Of a stretch of DNA of 64,000 nucleotides, positions 15,576 to 24,185 are shown piece after piece. Both the position numbers and the translations under genes were made by a program. The first letter of the stretch is position 1. Every line of letters starts with the position of its first letter. Source of the stretch: RHLJ01 sp048058975 (GTDB lineage: Bacteria > Bacteroidota > Rhodothermia > Balneolales > Balneolaceae); NCBI GenBank assembly GCA_048058975.1, contig JBLLNP010000007.1, positions 124,001 to 188,000 of the forward strand, written 5' to 3'. The notes beneath the pieces are model-generated. The model was given only the letters and a program-made list of their open reading frames with translations. It was not told the DNA's origin and did no database searches.

Positions 15576-18500
15576 TTAATTTTCAATCGGAATACTTGGG
15601 TTTTCGAACTCCTGAAGAACATTTTCATACTCTCCATTCCAGATGGCCTGAAGTTTCTGAAGCTGGACATCCACTTTGGCTCCTAAATCCTGGAATACGG
15701 CGTACTGCTGTTCGGTTGGCCGCCCAAAACCTGTTGCCACAGTTCCTTTCAATGCGGCGAGTTTATTGTTTAGTTTGATCGGGAAGTTAAGTACATCCTG
15801 AGTAGCTTCGGCTTTTGTCTGGTACAATTCCTCTTCTATTGCCGTAATTGCCTTCAACATAGCTTTGGCTTTTTCCTGAAGAACTTCGTTTCCTTTTGCC
15901 TCGCCCATCAGCTCATTGATTTCATCCCGAACCTTTTTAATCCGGTTGATCGCCTTATGAGTGGTATCAAGCTTCGCGTTGATCGTCTGAACCAACTCGA
16001 ATTGTGCAACCAAATCTTCCTGACTAACATCAGTGAGGCGTGGATCTTTCATCACTTCGAAATCCTGTTCACCCACCATTTCCTCTCCAATATACAAACG
16101 GACTTTGTAGGTGCCCGGAACTGCATTAGGCCCGGATGTATTCCCTGCCCACAAAATTTGTCGGCCATCAAGGTTCGTAACTCCCGGATATTCAAGATCC
16201 CATGAGAACTTATTAAGCCCCGCCTTATCGGATAAAACTGAAGGTCTGCGCTGCTCCTCTTCGTCTTCATAAAAAAGAGGCGATTCCTTAACAGGACGAT
16301 CGCGATCATCCTTTTGACTGGAATAAGTCTGAATTACATTACCGCGCATATCCAGGAACTCCATTTTGACCTCCTCACTTACATCATTCCCAAGCATATA
16401 ATACACAATTGCTCCGGGTGTAGGATTCTGCCCGGTAGTTCCGGCCGGATCGAAGTTCCCACCTCTTCCAAAAAGATATGTGTCTTCGGGATCAAACAGA
16501 TGATGCTCAGCTTTTGCTATTTCCTCAGTCATTTGATGAAGTACCGGAAGGTCATCAAATACCCAAAACGAACGTCCTTGAGTAGCTACAATTAAGTCTT
16601 TATCCCGTTTATGAACTGCAAGGTCTGTAATTGGGACAGCAGGAAGGTTTAACTGGAAACTTTGCCAGTTTTCGCCTGCATCAAAAGAGATATACAAGCC
16701 GGTTTCTGTTCCGGCATATAGTAACCCTGCTTTATTTGGGTCTTCTCTTACTGCGCGGGTAAAATCCATCGCCGGAATTCCGTTTGTGATTTTTTTCCAA
16801 CTTCGACCATAGTTTGTGGTTTTGTAAATCATGGGCTGGAAGTCATTGAACTTGTACCGGGTAGCTGCAAAATAAGCCGTGCCTGGATCATGATGCGAAG
16901 CATCCAGAATACTGATCATGGTTTCAGGAAGTCCACGTGGGGTTACATTATCCCAGGTTTCTCCATTGTCTCTGCTGATGTGAATCAACCCGTCATCTGA
17001 TCCCGCCCAAAGTAACCCCGGCTCGATAGGGGATTCCACAAAAGTGAAAATGGTGTTATAGTATTCTACTGAAGTATCGTCTTTTGTGATTGGCCCGCCG
17101 GATTCATCTTGTTTCGTAGTATCATTGCGTGTTAAATCTGGGCTGATCTCCTGCCAGCTCATTCCTTCATCAGTAGAGCGGTGAACATGTTGCGAAGTGG
17201 CATACAAAACATCCGGGTTATGAGGGGAGATGATAATCGGGAAAGTCCATTGGAATCGGTATTTCAGATCTTTTGCGCCCGCTCCCATTGGGTTATCCGG
17301 CCAAACATCAATGCGATCGCTCAACCCGAGTTCTTTGTCATATTTATTCAGGTAGCCCCCATAACTTCCGCCATACGTTACGTTCGGGTTTTCTGGATCC
17401 GGGGCTATATATCCACTTTCGCCTCCTGCAACAGGCCACCAATCGCTTTCGTTAATTCCTCCCCCGCTGGTTCTGTTTCTTATCGCGAACGTACTGTTGT
17501 CCTGCTGAGCACCGTAAATCATGTAGGGAAATTGATTATCTGTGGTAACCTGGTAAATCTGAGCGGTAGCTGAAGTGTAGTAACTTGACCAACCCTGACC
17601 CCCGTTATAAGTAACCTGCCCACCTCCATCATCACCTATCACCATTCGCTGAGGATTATTTGATGCAATCCACAAGTCATGATGATCTCCATGAGGAGTG
17701 CTGATTCTGCTGAACGTTTTTCCTCCATCCGTAGATTTCCAGAAGCCCACATTCAATACATATACAACATCTTCATTTCCAGGATCAGCAATTACTTTGG
17801 AGTAATACCATGCTCGTTGCCGAAGATTTCGGTCTGCACTAACACGCTCCCAAGTCTCACCGCCATCTTCCGAGCGAAATAATCCTCCGCCCTTGGCATT
17901 CTCTACAATAGCGAATACACGATCCGAATTTACGGGTGATACAGAAACACCAATTTTACCAACCATTCCTTTTGGTAATCCAGGGTTTTTGGTGATTTCA
18001 GTCCAGGTTTCACCACCATCTGTACTTTTAAACAGTCCACTGCCTTCTCCTCCGCTACTCATTTCCCATGGGTTTCGGTAGGCCTCCCACATAGCTGCAA
18101 ATAAGATTCTTGAATTACTCGGGTCAACCGCGATATCAACTGCGCCGGTTTTGTTATTCCTGAACAGGACTTTATTCCAGGTTTTGCCACCATCTGTAGT
18201 TTTGAATACTCCTCGCTCTGCATTTCCTTCTTCACCAAACAGTCGCCCCATGGCTGCGATCCAGACTACATCCGGGTTAGTTGGATGGATCTCGATATCA
18301 CCAATAAACTGGCTTTCGCCAAGTCCAAGATAGGTCCATGTTTTACCCGCATCGGTAGAACGGTACATTCCATCGCCAGCACTCATATTCCCACGGATGT
18401 CTGTTTCACCCATTCCTACGTAAATCACATTCGGGTCGGAGTCTGCTACATCTATAGCGCCAACCGATCCCGTTTTGAAATAGTCGTCAGTTATATTGAA

Positions 18501-18770
18501 CCAGGAATTTCCACCATCGGTAGTTTTGTAAACGCCACCTCCGGTAAAGCCCGTATAAAAGGTATAGGGTTGATTATCATGGCCTGCCACCGCTACCGAT
18601 CGCCCTCCTCTGAACGGTCCTATATTTCTGAATTTCAGATCTTTAAAATCCTGTTCAGAATAGGTTGGGTTTTGGGCTTCAGCTCCGTGACCAAATATCT
18701 GAGCTGTAGTTACTTCCGAAAATGAAATGCTTGTAAACAGTGCTAAGCACACGATGACCAGTCGTCTCAT
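15576..18770 (-). CDS. Large exported BNR/Asp-box beta-propeller protein (VPS10/sortilin-like glycosyl-hydrolase fold)
   Basis: A 1064-residue protein with a signal peptide (MRRLVIVCLALFTSISFSEVTTAQ) and many Asp-box repeats of the S-x-D-x-G-x-T-W type: TTDGGNSWFNI, STDAGKTWTYLG, TTDGGKTWNKV, STDGGETWTEI, SEDGGETWERV, STDGGKTFSRI, SRDNGETWDNV. These build a beta propeller (two are likely, about residues 40-410 and 500-760), as in sortilin/VPS10 and sialidase-like proteins. The region 790-920 is Ig-like, with PGTYKVRLYIGEEMVGEQDFEV, and the tail (about 935-1064) is helical. The same architecture occurs in many Bacteroidota and Rhodothermota exported proteins of unknown function. No T9SS domain is seen at its C-terminus. 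It is expressed alone. Confidence 0.85.
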   Translation of the reverse strand: MRRLVIVCLALFTSISFSEVTTAQIFGHGAEAQNPTYSEQDFKDLKFRNIGPFRGGRSVAVAGHDNQPYTFYTGFTGGGVYKTTDGGNSWFNITDDYFKTGSVGAIDVADSDPNVIYVGMGETDIRGNMSAGDGMYRSTDAGKTWTYLGLGESQFIGDIEIHPTNPDVVWIAAMGRLFGEEGNAERGVFKTTDGGKTWNKVLFRNNKTGAVDIAVDPSNSRILFAAMWEAYRNPWEMSSGGEGSGLFKSTDGGETWTEITKNPGLPKGMVGKIGVSVSPVNSDRVFAIVENAKGGGLFRSEDGGETWERVSADRNLRQRAWYYSKVIADPGNEDVVYVLNVGFWKSTDGGKTFSRISTPHGDHHDLWIASNNPQRMVIGDDGGGQVTYNGGQGWSSYYTSATAQIYQVTTDNQFPYMIYGAQQDNSTFAIRNRTSGGGINESDWWPVAGGESGYIAPDPENPNVTYGGSYGGYLNKYDKELGLSDRIDVWPDNPMGAGAKDLKYRFQWTFPIIISPHNPDVLYATSQHVHRSTDEGMSWQEISPDLTRNDTTKQDESGGPITKDDTSVEYYNTIFTFVESPIEPGLLWAGSDDGLIHISRDNGETWDNVTPRGLPETMISILDASHHDPGTAYFAATRYKFNDFQPMIYKTTNYGRSWKKITNGIPAMDFTRAVREDPNKAGLLYAGTETGLYISFDAGENWQSFQLNLPAVPITDLAVHKRDKDLIVATQGRSFWVFDDLPVLHQMTEEIAKAEHHLFDPEDTYLFGRGGNFDPAGTTGQNPTPGAIVYYMLGNDVSEEVKMEFLDMRGNVIQTYSSQKDDRDRPVKESPLFYEDEEEQRRPSVLSDKAGLNKFSWDLEYPGVTNLDGRQILWAGNTSGPNAVPGTYKVRLYIGEEMVGEQDFEVMKDPRLTDVSQEDLVAQFELVQTINAKLDTTHKAINRIKKVRDEINELMGEAKGNEVLQEKAKAMLKAITAIEEELYQTKAEATQDVLNFPIKLNNKLAALKGTVATGFGRPTEQQYAVFQDLGAKVDVQLQKLQAIWNGEYENVLQEFENPSIPIEN

Positions 18771-18853
18771 AAATTCCTTATTAGTTAGTTTTCAGCTTAT
18801 TGAATCACTGAATGTAACTAAACAAAGGGAGGAGTGCGGTAAAATTTTGTGAG

Positions 18854-20227
18854 CTAGAACCTAACCGGATTCTCGAGCAGAATATTCCCTTTTTTTAGCT
18901 CGACCGGATCGTGAAGCGGAACGAATTCCTGATAAAAAGGAACTTGTTTAGCTACTACGCTTCCGTTTACAATGTGTTCAATCGCCGTTGACAAGAGAGG
19001 GTCATCCTTATCTCCTATTGGATACGGATCAAAAAGGCTTTCAGCAGCAATGAAATCTGGATCCAAGCCATTAACAAAGTCAGTTACTCCAACCGCGTTC
19101 AGATACTTAAAGCTTACCGGAACAATAGCGTAGTTGCTTATTTCCTGATCAAGGAGCACAAATGCCCCATAAAATTTTCCGAATGTATTTGTTCCGATGC
19201 TGAATACATCCATATAAGGTTCCAGCCCATTTACGATTAGTTCACTTGCTGAAGCAGAACTTCCCGTAACCAGAAAATACACTTTTTCGAGATTCAGGCT
19301 TACTTCAGGCTGAGAAAACCGGGTTGTCAGATTCGGGGAATCCAATCCTTGCTGAGAAATCAATGCATTCGTATATCTCTCGTTGTATTCATATTCAATA
19401 AATACATCTTCATTTTGTGCATTTATTGGCGGCACTAAAGCATTTGCAAATTCCGTAGCCACCGAGACTCTTCCCGGATTATACCGAAGATCAACAACCA
19501 GTTCTGTAATTCCCTGACTATTAAAATCGCTGAGCGTATTTTTTAAACTATTAAGAAACACCTCATCTTCACCCGGTGTAAATCTGGAATAGAAAAGGTA
19601 TCCGATTTTGTGAGAGCTGGTATCAATAATATCTGTATAGACAACCGGATCCAGATCTATCTTGCCCGCATTCGTGTTAATTGTCTCTCCGTTTTCAGTA
19701 AGAATATACCTCTGTTGTCCTTCATCGAAATTAGCCTCTCCCATTGTAAAAGTGATGTTTCCTTCGGTATAAAAAAGATCGATATAGTTTAATGTGTCGA
19801 GTCTCGTTCCGTTAATCCCCAGAATAATATCTCCGCGCTCTATTCCTCCATCATCTGCAGGCGTATTCGGATATACAAACTCTACAATAATAAACACCTG
19901 ATCAGTACCAGAAATCCGCCCAAATGCAGGTGAGTAACCAGCGGATACCGAACTTCCATTGAGATCATCCAACAAAGCCTGGGCATCATCACGAATAAAT
20001 GAAAAAATATCATTCGGCTCCTGAATACTCTCGTAAAATACTTCCGGCTCTAATGTGCCATCCGCTTTATCCGGCACAAACTGATTCCAGTAATAGTACA
20101 GCTCCATTTCATTACGAATCCAGTTGTTAACCTCTGCATACTCTCCGGACGGCCCGGATGGACTTTCTTTACAGGAAATGACTGCTATAAAAAGCAGTAT
20201 AGGAATCAGAATCAGCTTTTTCATCAA
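18854..20227 (-). CDS. S41-family peptidase lipoprotein (C-terminal processing-like)
   Basis: A 457-residue protein starting with a lipoprotein signal (MMKKLILIPILLFIAVISCKES; lipid Cys near residue 19). A PDZ-like segment follows (FVYPNTPADDGGIERGDIILGINGTRL, about residues 120-150). The S41 catalytic domain comes next: ELVVDLRYNPGR (about 238-250), then VYFLVTGSSASASELIVNGLEPYMDVFSIGTNTFGKFYG (about 318-356), with the expected catalytic Ser in SSASASE and a Lys in NTFGKF. It is probably an envelope protease. Its start overlaps the stop of the TonB gene by four bases, which ties it to the ExbBD-TonB operon as last gene. Confidence 0.85.
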   Translation of the reverse strand: MMKKLILIPILLFIAVISCKESPSGPSGEYAEVNNWIRNEMELYYYWNQFVPDKADGTLEPEVFYESIQEPNDIFSFIRDDAQALLDDLNGSSVSAGYSPAFGRISGTDQVFIIVEFVYPNTPADDGGIERGDIILGINGTRLDTLNYIDLFYTEGNITFTMGEANFDEGQQRYILTENGETINTNAGKIDLDPVVYTDIIDTSSHKIGYLFYSRFTPGEDEVFLNSLKNTLSDFNSQGITELVVDLRYNPGRVSVATEFANALVPPINAQNEDVFIEYEYNERYTNALISQQGLDSPNLTTRFSQPEVSLNLEKVYFLVTGSSASASELIVNGLEPYMDVFSIGTNTFGKFYGAFVLLDQEISNYAIVPVSFKYLNAVGVTDFVNGLDPDFIAAESLFDPYPIGDKDDPLLSTAIEHIVNGSVVAKQVPFYQEFVPLHDPVELKKGNILLENPVRF

Positions 20228-21039
20228 TCAAAAACAAATCTGAATGTAATGGTACCCCATTGAGCTTGCTGGGGAACACCGCTTGGAAGTCGGGAAAAAC
20301 GCCAGGTTCTCAGTGTCTTCATCACTTCGGTTTCCAATTCCGGACTCATTTTTCTAAGTGGGATGATTCTACCAACCGTTCCATTTGGACGTACTTCAAA
20401 GCGAACGGTAATAACTGCTTCTGTATTTGCGGTATTGCTGGGTAGGGGCTGAACCATTGGCGCTCGCTCAATATCGCCCTCCCATTTCAATTCATAAGGA
20501 GAAGTTTTTTCGTCATCGGTGCCAATTCCCTGATCGGAGTTTACATCGCCGATTGCTCCATCCGTATCTCCGCTTTCCTCAGCTCCTTCATTTTGCTCTT
20601 CTTCTTTCTGTGCCTGAGGTGGTACTTCAATTTGTTCTTCGGTTTCTTCGGAAGTCTGGGTAGGATCGATAACTTCGGTTTCAGGAGTTTCTATCACATC
20701 ATCCACAACATCTTCAACCTGATCGGGTAAATCCACCGGTTTTACATTTTCTTCGGCAGGAGTTTCGGGAGTCTCCTCGGGTTCAGGAGCTTCTTCTACC
20801 GGCTCCTGTGTATCTGTTTCGGAAGGATTTTGCCGGGTGGCAACTTGTTCGTTTTGAACTTCAGAAAATTGAGATAACCTGCCTGTTTGAAACTCGCCAA
20901 ATTCCACCTCAATGAAGGATGGGCGAAGATTCCGCCCCATATCGATGGTGTACCAAAGCGAAAAGGCAAGAAGAAGAACTGCTACCCCAAGGGTAGTTCC
21001 CAGTGCGCGTTGGTCGTCTTTGGTGAATTGTGGTTTCAT
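20224..21039 (-). CDS. tonB: TonB-like energy transducer
   Basis: A 271-residue protein with a single membrane anchor (ALGTTLGVAVLLLAFSLWYTI, about residues 12-32) and a long acidic and proline-rich linker (residues about 60-165, many E and P). The TonB C-terminal domain follows (AVITVRFEVRPNGTVGRIIPLRKMSPELETEVMKTLRTWRFSRLP, about 208-252), ending in WGTITFRFVFD. Members carry proton-motive-force energy from ExbBD to outer-membrane receptors. It is preceded by exbD (1 base gap) and overlaps the S41 peptidase gene. The linker is acidic rather than the classic Pro-Lys type. Confidence 0.88.
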   Translation of the reverse strand: MKPQFTKDDQRALGTTLGVAVLLLAFSLWYTIDMGRNLRPSFIEVEFGEFQTGRLSQFSEVQNEQVATRQNPSETDTQEPVEEAPEPEETPETPAEENVKPVDLPDQVEDVVDDVIETPETEVIDPTQTSEETEEQIEVPPQAQKEEEQNEGAEESGDTDGAIGDVNSDQGIGTDDEKTSPYELKWEGDIERAPMVQPLPSNTANTEAVITVRFEVRPNGTVGRIIPLRKMSPELETEVMKTLRTWRFSRLPSGVPQQAQWGTITFRFVFD

Positions 21040-21040
21040 G

Positions 21041-21457
21041 CTACAGCGAGCCTTGCTCCGTGGCCATTACAAGTTTCAGGTTCAATGCCTTGCCGATATT
21101 TAAAACACGAACTGCGTCATCTACCGTGGCATCTTTGTCTGCTCTTAATACGATAGTGCCTTCCGGTTTATTATTTTTAGCCTCACGAATTGCCCCGGCC
21201 AAAGAGCCTGCGGCAGTTAAATCTCCTTCCACATAAAACTGGCCATCTTTTGTGATAGCTACCGAGATATATTGATTTTGCTGAACGGCTCCGCTTTCTG
21301 CCCTGGGGATGTTCACCTTAATCCCGAAATTGGTTACAAAAGAGGAGGTAAGCAGGAAGAAGATCAATAGTAAAAGCACAATATCCGTCAATGACGACTG
21401 TGAGAACAGCGACAGCGGAGTAAGCCGTTTGTCTCCTCTTCTGAAATCTCGTGCCAT
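21041..21457 (-). CDS. exbD: ExbD/TolR-type biopolymer transport protein
   Basis: A 138-residue inner-membrane protein with one transmembrane helix at about residues 22-44 (SLTDIVLLLLIFFLLTSSFV), including the conserved Asp in LTDIVL that lies in the proton path. The periplasmic domain covers about 50-138 (ISVAITKDGQFYVEG, then TIVLRADKDATVDDAVRVLNIGKALNLKLVMATE). It works with ExbB to power TonB. It lies 2 bases after exbB and 1 base before tonB, a classic operon order. Confidence 0.92.
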   Translation of the reverse strand: MARDFRRGDKRLTPLSLFSQSSLTDIVLLLLIFFLLTSSFVTNFGIKVNIPRAESGAVQQNQYISVAITKDGQFYVEGDLTAAGSLAGAIREAKNNKPEGTIVLRADKDATVDDAVRVLNIGKALNLKLVMATEQGSL

Positions 21458-21459
21458 AG

Positions 21460-22167
21460 TTATGCCTGTTTTTTAGGTGCAGGAGATTGGAGTAAATCGA
21501 TAAAATCGGCAGAGGCATTTTCAAGCTCGAAAATAGATCGGTTGATTTTACCCAGCAGAAAGTTGTAGAAACCGAAAGCGATCAAACCAACAATAAGTCC
21601 TGCAGCGGTTGTGATTAACGCTTCCCAAATACCTCCTGCAAGAGCACTTGGGTTTACGTTGCCCTGAAGTGATTGAATATCCATAAAAGCTTCGATCATT
21701 CCGGTTACTGTTCCGGTAAAACCAATAAGTGGCGCTACCCCGGCAATGGTAGCAAGCCAGTTCATCTTTTTTTCCAAAAAGAAAATTTCCTTTTTCCCTG
21801 CATTATCAATGGCATCTTCAATATCTCTAATTGGCCGACCTAACCTTTTAATTCCAGCCTTGATGATGCGCGCAAGCGGTTTATCGAAATCATCACAGTA
21901 CGCGATGGCATCAGCCTGCTTCCCAGATTTTAGCATTCCTTCTATTGAACCCAGAAAGCGAGCGGTATCAGTATGTGATCTGGAAAGCGCACTCCATCGT
22001 TCAACAATCACGTAAATGGAAATAAGAAACAATACCAGGATCGGGATCATAAGAATCCCACCTTCCACCATCAAATCGAAAAAAGAAACCTGATCGGGCT
22101 GGAGTGAAAGTGCCAGCGAGTCTGCAACTGCAGTGGTATCCTGCATTAGAAAAAAAGCGATATTCAT
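21460..22167 (-). CDS. exbB: ExbB/TolQ/MotA-type proton channel protein
   Basis: A 235-residue membrane protein with three membrane helices: about 30-53 (GGILMIPILVLFLISIYVIVERW), 131-155 and 175-198. The conserved motif WLATIAGVAPLIGFTGTVTGMIEAFMDI (about residues 134-161) and the glycine-rich last helix (GGIWEALITTAAGLIVGLIAFGFYNFL) are the ExbB/TolQ signature. It pairs with ExbD in the inner membrane. It sits between the HU-SPOR gene (8 bases upstream) and exbD (2 bases). Confidence 0.93.
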   Translation of the reverse strand: MNIAFFLMQDTTAVADSLALSLQPDQVSFFDLMVEGGILMIPILVLFLISIYVIVERWSALSRSHTDTARFLGSIEGMLKSGKQADAIAYCDDFDKPLARIIKAGIKRLGRPIRDIEDAIDNAGKKEIFFLEKKMNWLATIAGVAPLIGFTGTVTGMIEAFMDIQSLQGNVNPSALAGGIWEALITTAAGLIVGLIAFGFYNFLLGKINRSIFELENASADFIDLLQSPAPKKQA

Positions 22168-22175
22168 GTAGATGA

Positions 22176-23981
22176 TTAGTTTGAAATTTGTTTTATAAAA
22201 TAGCTTTGTCTGAATTCAGCAGGCATATCTTCCGCAGCAATAGCCGCATCTGTTAATGTGGCGAACTGACCAATACTAACACGCCATAGTGTTCCATATT
22301 GTGCTGATGCAATCGGGGTAACCAACGCCCGGAATCCATCGTTTGATAGTTCCCTTTGCTTTGCAAAAGCATTAGCCTCTACACTAAGTGAGTAAAGAAC
22401 GATGGTATATCCGTCGTTTGCCGTATTGCTCGCCACACCCATCATGCCATACTTGTTCTGGTCATTTGGCACTTCTGTGGTGTTCGCTAAAACTGGTACT
22501 TCAGGCTGAGCTTCTTGTTCCTGAGGAGTAGATTGTTGAGCCTGGCTTTCATCCTGACTTGGTATTTCAGCTGTTGGTTGTTCCTGTTGAACAGGCTCCG
22601 GTGTCTGTTGCTGAACCTGTGGTGGAGGTGTAGCTGCTGGGATATTATTGGTAGCAACCTGCGGTGTTATGCCGGGAATATTGATAATACTGAAATATCC
22701 CAAGCCTATTGTTGCTCCTACAATAATCAGCATAGCTATAATGATCCAGAGAAAAACAGGGGCCTGATTAGGTTCACGAGGTTTCTTTGGCTTCGGCTCT
22801 TTCTTAGGCTTCTCCTTTTTCTTTGGCTCTTCTTTCTTAACCGGATCAAGATCCGAAGAGATGTTTGTAATTACCGGGATAATATCTTCTTCGGCGGATT
22901 GAGATTCTTCCTCATCCTCTTCATCTGCCTCTAAATCAAGAAACGGATCATCAAAGTCATCGAACTCGCCTTCCTGAGATGCTACTGGTTGTTCTTCCAG
23001 AGCTTCTTCTGGTTCAGATATTTCCTCTCCAATCTCTTCAAGCTGGGGTTCTTCTGTTTCTTCAGAATCAAGATGCTCTTCCTCTGATTCAGATTCCTCT
23101 TCCAATCCTGCCAATTCCTCTACAAGCTCATCAATAGCTTCGTCTTCTTCTGCATCAATCTCTTCGGGGGCAACAACCTCTTCTTCGGTTCCTGCCGTTT
23201 CTTCTTCATTGCCTCCAAAAATATCCGAGAAATCGTCATCCTCAAACATTCCTGCCGCTAATTCATCTTCTGATTTAACCTCTGAATCATCTCCCATCAG
23301 GCTTGCAAGCTCGGCATCTAAACCACTAACAGGTTCTTCGGCATTTTGTTCTTCTTCCTGATCAGTCTCTGAGTCAGATGCTCCTGTTTCTCCAAAAATG
23401 TCATCAAAAGTAATCGCGTCTTCTACTTCATCAGTCGCTTCAGGTTCTTCAGTCTCACTGGGTTCTTCCTCTTCAGGTTCTTCTTCATACTCTTCTCCCA
23501 TCAGGCTGGAGAGTAACCGGTTCGCGCCTTTATTGTCTTCTTTGTGTGCTTCAATTCCCCACTCATCGGGTCCAGGATGGTATTCTTCTTCCTCATCCTC
23601 TTCATGCTTTTCTTCTTCAAAATCTTCGACCAATCCGGCAAAGGGGTCTCGTTTTTTTTCTGAAAACTCTCCCTGAAGCCCTTCAAATGGGTCTGATTCC
23701 TCTTCTTTTTCTTCCTGTACCTGGCCTTCTTCCAATTCAATGGGCTCCATTCCCACGTATTTGAAATTTATTTCGGTCTCCAGCTCTTTTGAAGGGATAA
23801 AAACCACCCTGTTTCCCAGACCGCTAAAAATCCCAAAACCTTCAATCTCGTAGGCTTCACCGTCTTCAAGGGCCTGTTGAATTTCCTTTACTAACTCCCC
23901 GATCTGCTGCTCTACCTTTTCTGCCTCAATTCCTGACGCATCTATAAGTAGTTCTACCAGTTTTTGATGATCTATATGCAT
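22176..23981 (-). CDS. HU-like plus SPOR-domain membrane protein
   Basis: A 601-residue protein built of three parts. Residues about 1-80 (KLVELLIDASGIEAEKVEQQIGELVKEIQQALEDGEAYEIEGFGIFSG) match HU/CCDC81-type HU-like domains. Residues 85-395 are a very acidic linker (long runs of E, D and S), then a Lys/Pro-rich stretch (KKEEPKKKEKPKKEPKPKKP). One membrane helix lies at about 410-435 (VFLWIIIAMLIIVGATIGLGYF). The C-terminal 80 residues (GYTIVLYSLSVEANAFAKQRELSNDGFRALVTPIASAQYGTLWRVSIGQF) are a SPOR domain, which binds denuded peptidoglycan. The HU-like part should be cytosolic and the SPOR part periplasmic. HU-CCDC81-SPOR proteins are known from Bacteroidota, though their role is unclear. 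It is third in the OMP-to-S41 operon. Confidence 0.85.
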   Translation of the reverse strand: MHIDHQKLVELLIDASGIEAEKVEQQIGELVKEIQQALEDGEAYEIEGFGIFSGLGNRVVFIPSKELETEINFKYVGMEPIELEEGQVQEEKEEESDPFEGLQGEFSEKKRDPFAGLVEDFEEEKHEEDEEEEYHPGPDEWGIEAHKEDNKGANRLLSSLMGEEYEEEPEEEEPSETEEPEATDEVEDAITFDDIFGETGASDSETDQEEEQNAEEPVSGLDAELASLMGDDSEVKSEDELAAGMFEDDDFSDIFGGNEEETAGTEEEVVAPEEIDAEEDEAIDELVEELAGLEEESESEEEHLDSEETEEPQLEEIGEEISEPEEALEEQPVASQEGEFDDFDDPFLDLEADEEDEEESQSAEEDIIPVITNISSDLDPVKKEEPKKKEKPKKEPKPKKPREPNQAPVFLWIIIAMLIIVGATIGLGYFSIINIPGITPQVATNNIPAATPPPQVQQQTPEPVQQEQPTAEIPSQDESQAQQSTPQEQEAQPEVPVLANTTEVPNDQNKYGMMGVASNTANDGYTIVLYSLSVEANAFAKQRELSNDGFRALVTPIASAQYGTLWRVSIGQFATLTDAAIAAEDMPAEFRQSYFIKQISN

Positions 23982-23984
23982 AGC

Positions 23985-24182
23985 CTATCCCTTTTGTTCT
24001 GCTGTAAACTCTATCGCATCTTTCGGAGGAAACATCATCGTTTTGCCATCGGCTCTTTTTTCCTGTTTCTGGCTATGATGTACTGCCTTAAAAGTACCGA
24101 GCCCTGAAACTTCCACCGAGTTTTTCATGATGATCTGATCCCGAATAACAATCCCAAAAGCCTTTAAAAAATCTTTAGTCAT
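23985..24182 (-). CDS. Short HU-like DNA-binding protein
   Basis: A 65-residue protein that aligns with the middle and C-terminal parts of HU/IHF: ALKKG-type helix followed by VEVSGLGTFKAVHHSQKQEKRADGKTMMFPPKDAIEFTAEQKG, where HU has V-L-x-G-F-G-T-F and the arm region. The first helix of the HU fold is absent, so it is shorter than the usual 90 residues, and no earlier start is possible because the upstream gene ends four bases before. It lies between the barrel gene and the HU-SPOR gene, three bases from each, so all are probably translated from one message. It may partner the HU-like domain of the next gene (inference). Confidence 0.75.
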   Translation of the reverse strand: MTKDFLKAFGIVIRDQIIMKNSVEVSGLGTFKAVHHSQKQEKRADGKTMMFPPKDAIEFTAEQKG

Positions 24183-24185
24183 AGT

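Noticed and set aside
17181..18725. Plus-strand frames of up to 146 residues over the BNR protein
   Set aside because: They are antisense to a clear Asp-box repeat protein with good coding character and have no homologous look of their own.
22515..23764. Several long plus-strand frames across the HU-SPOR gene, rich in Ser, Phe and Leu
   Set aside because: They are shadows of the very acidic linker (repeated GAA/GAG/GAT codons) on the other strand.
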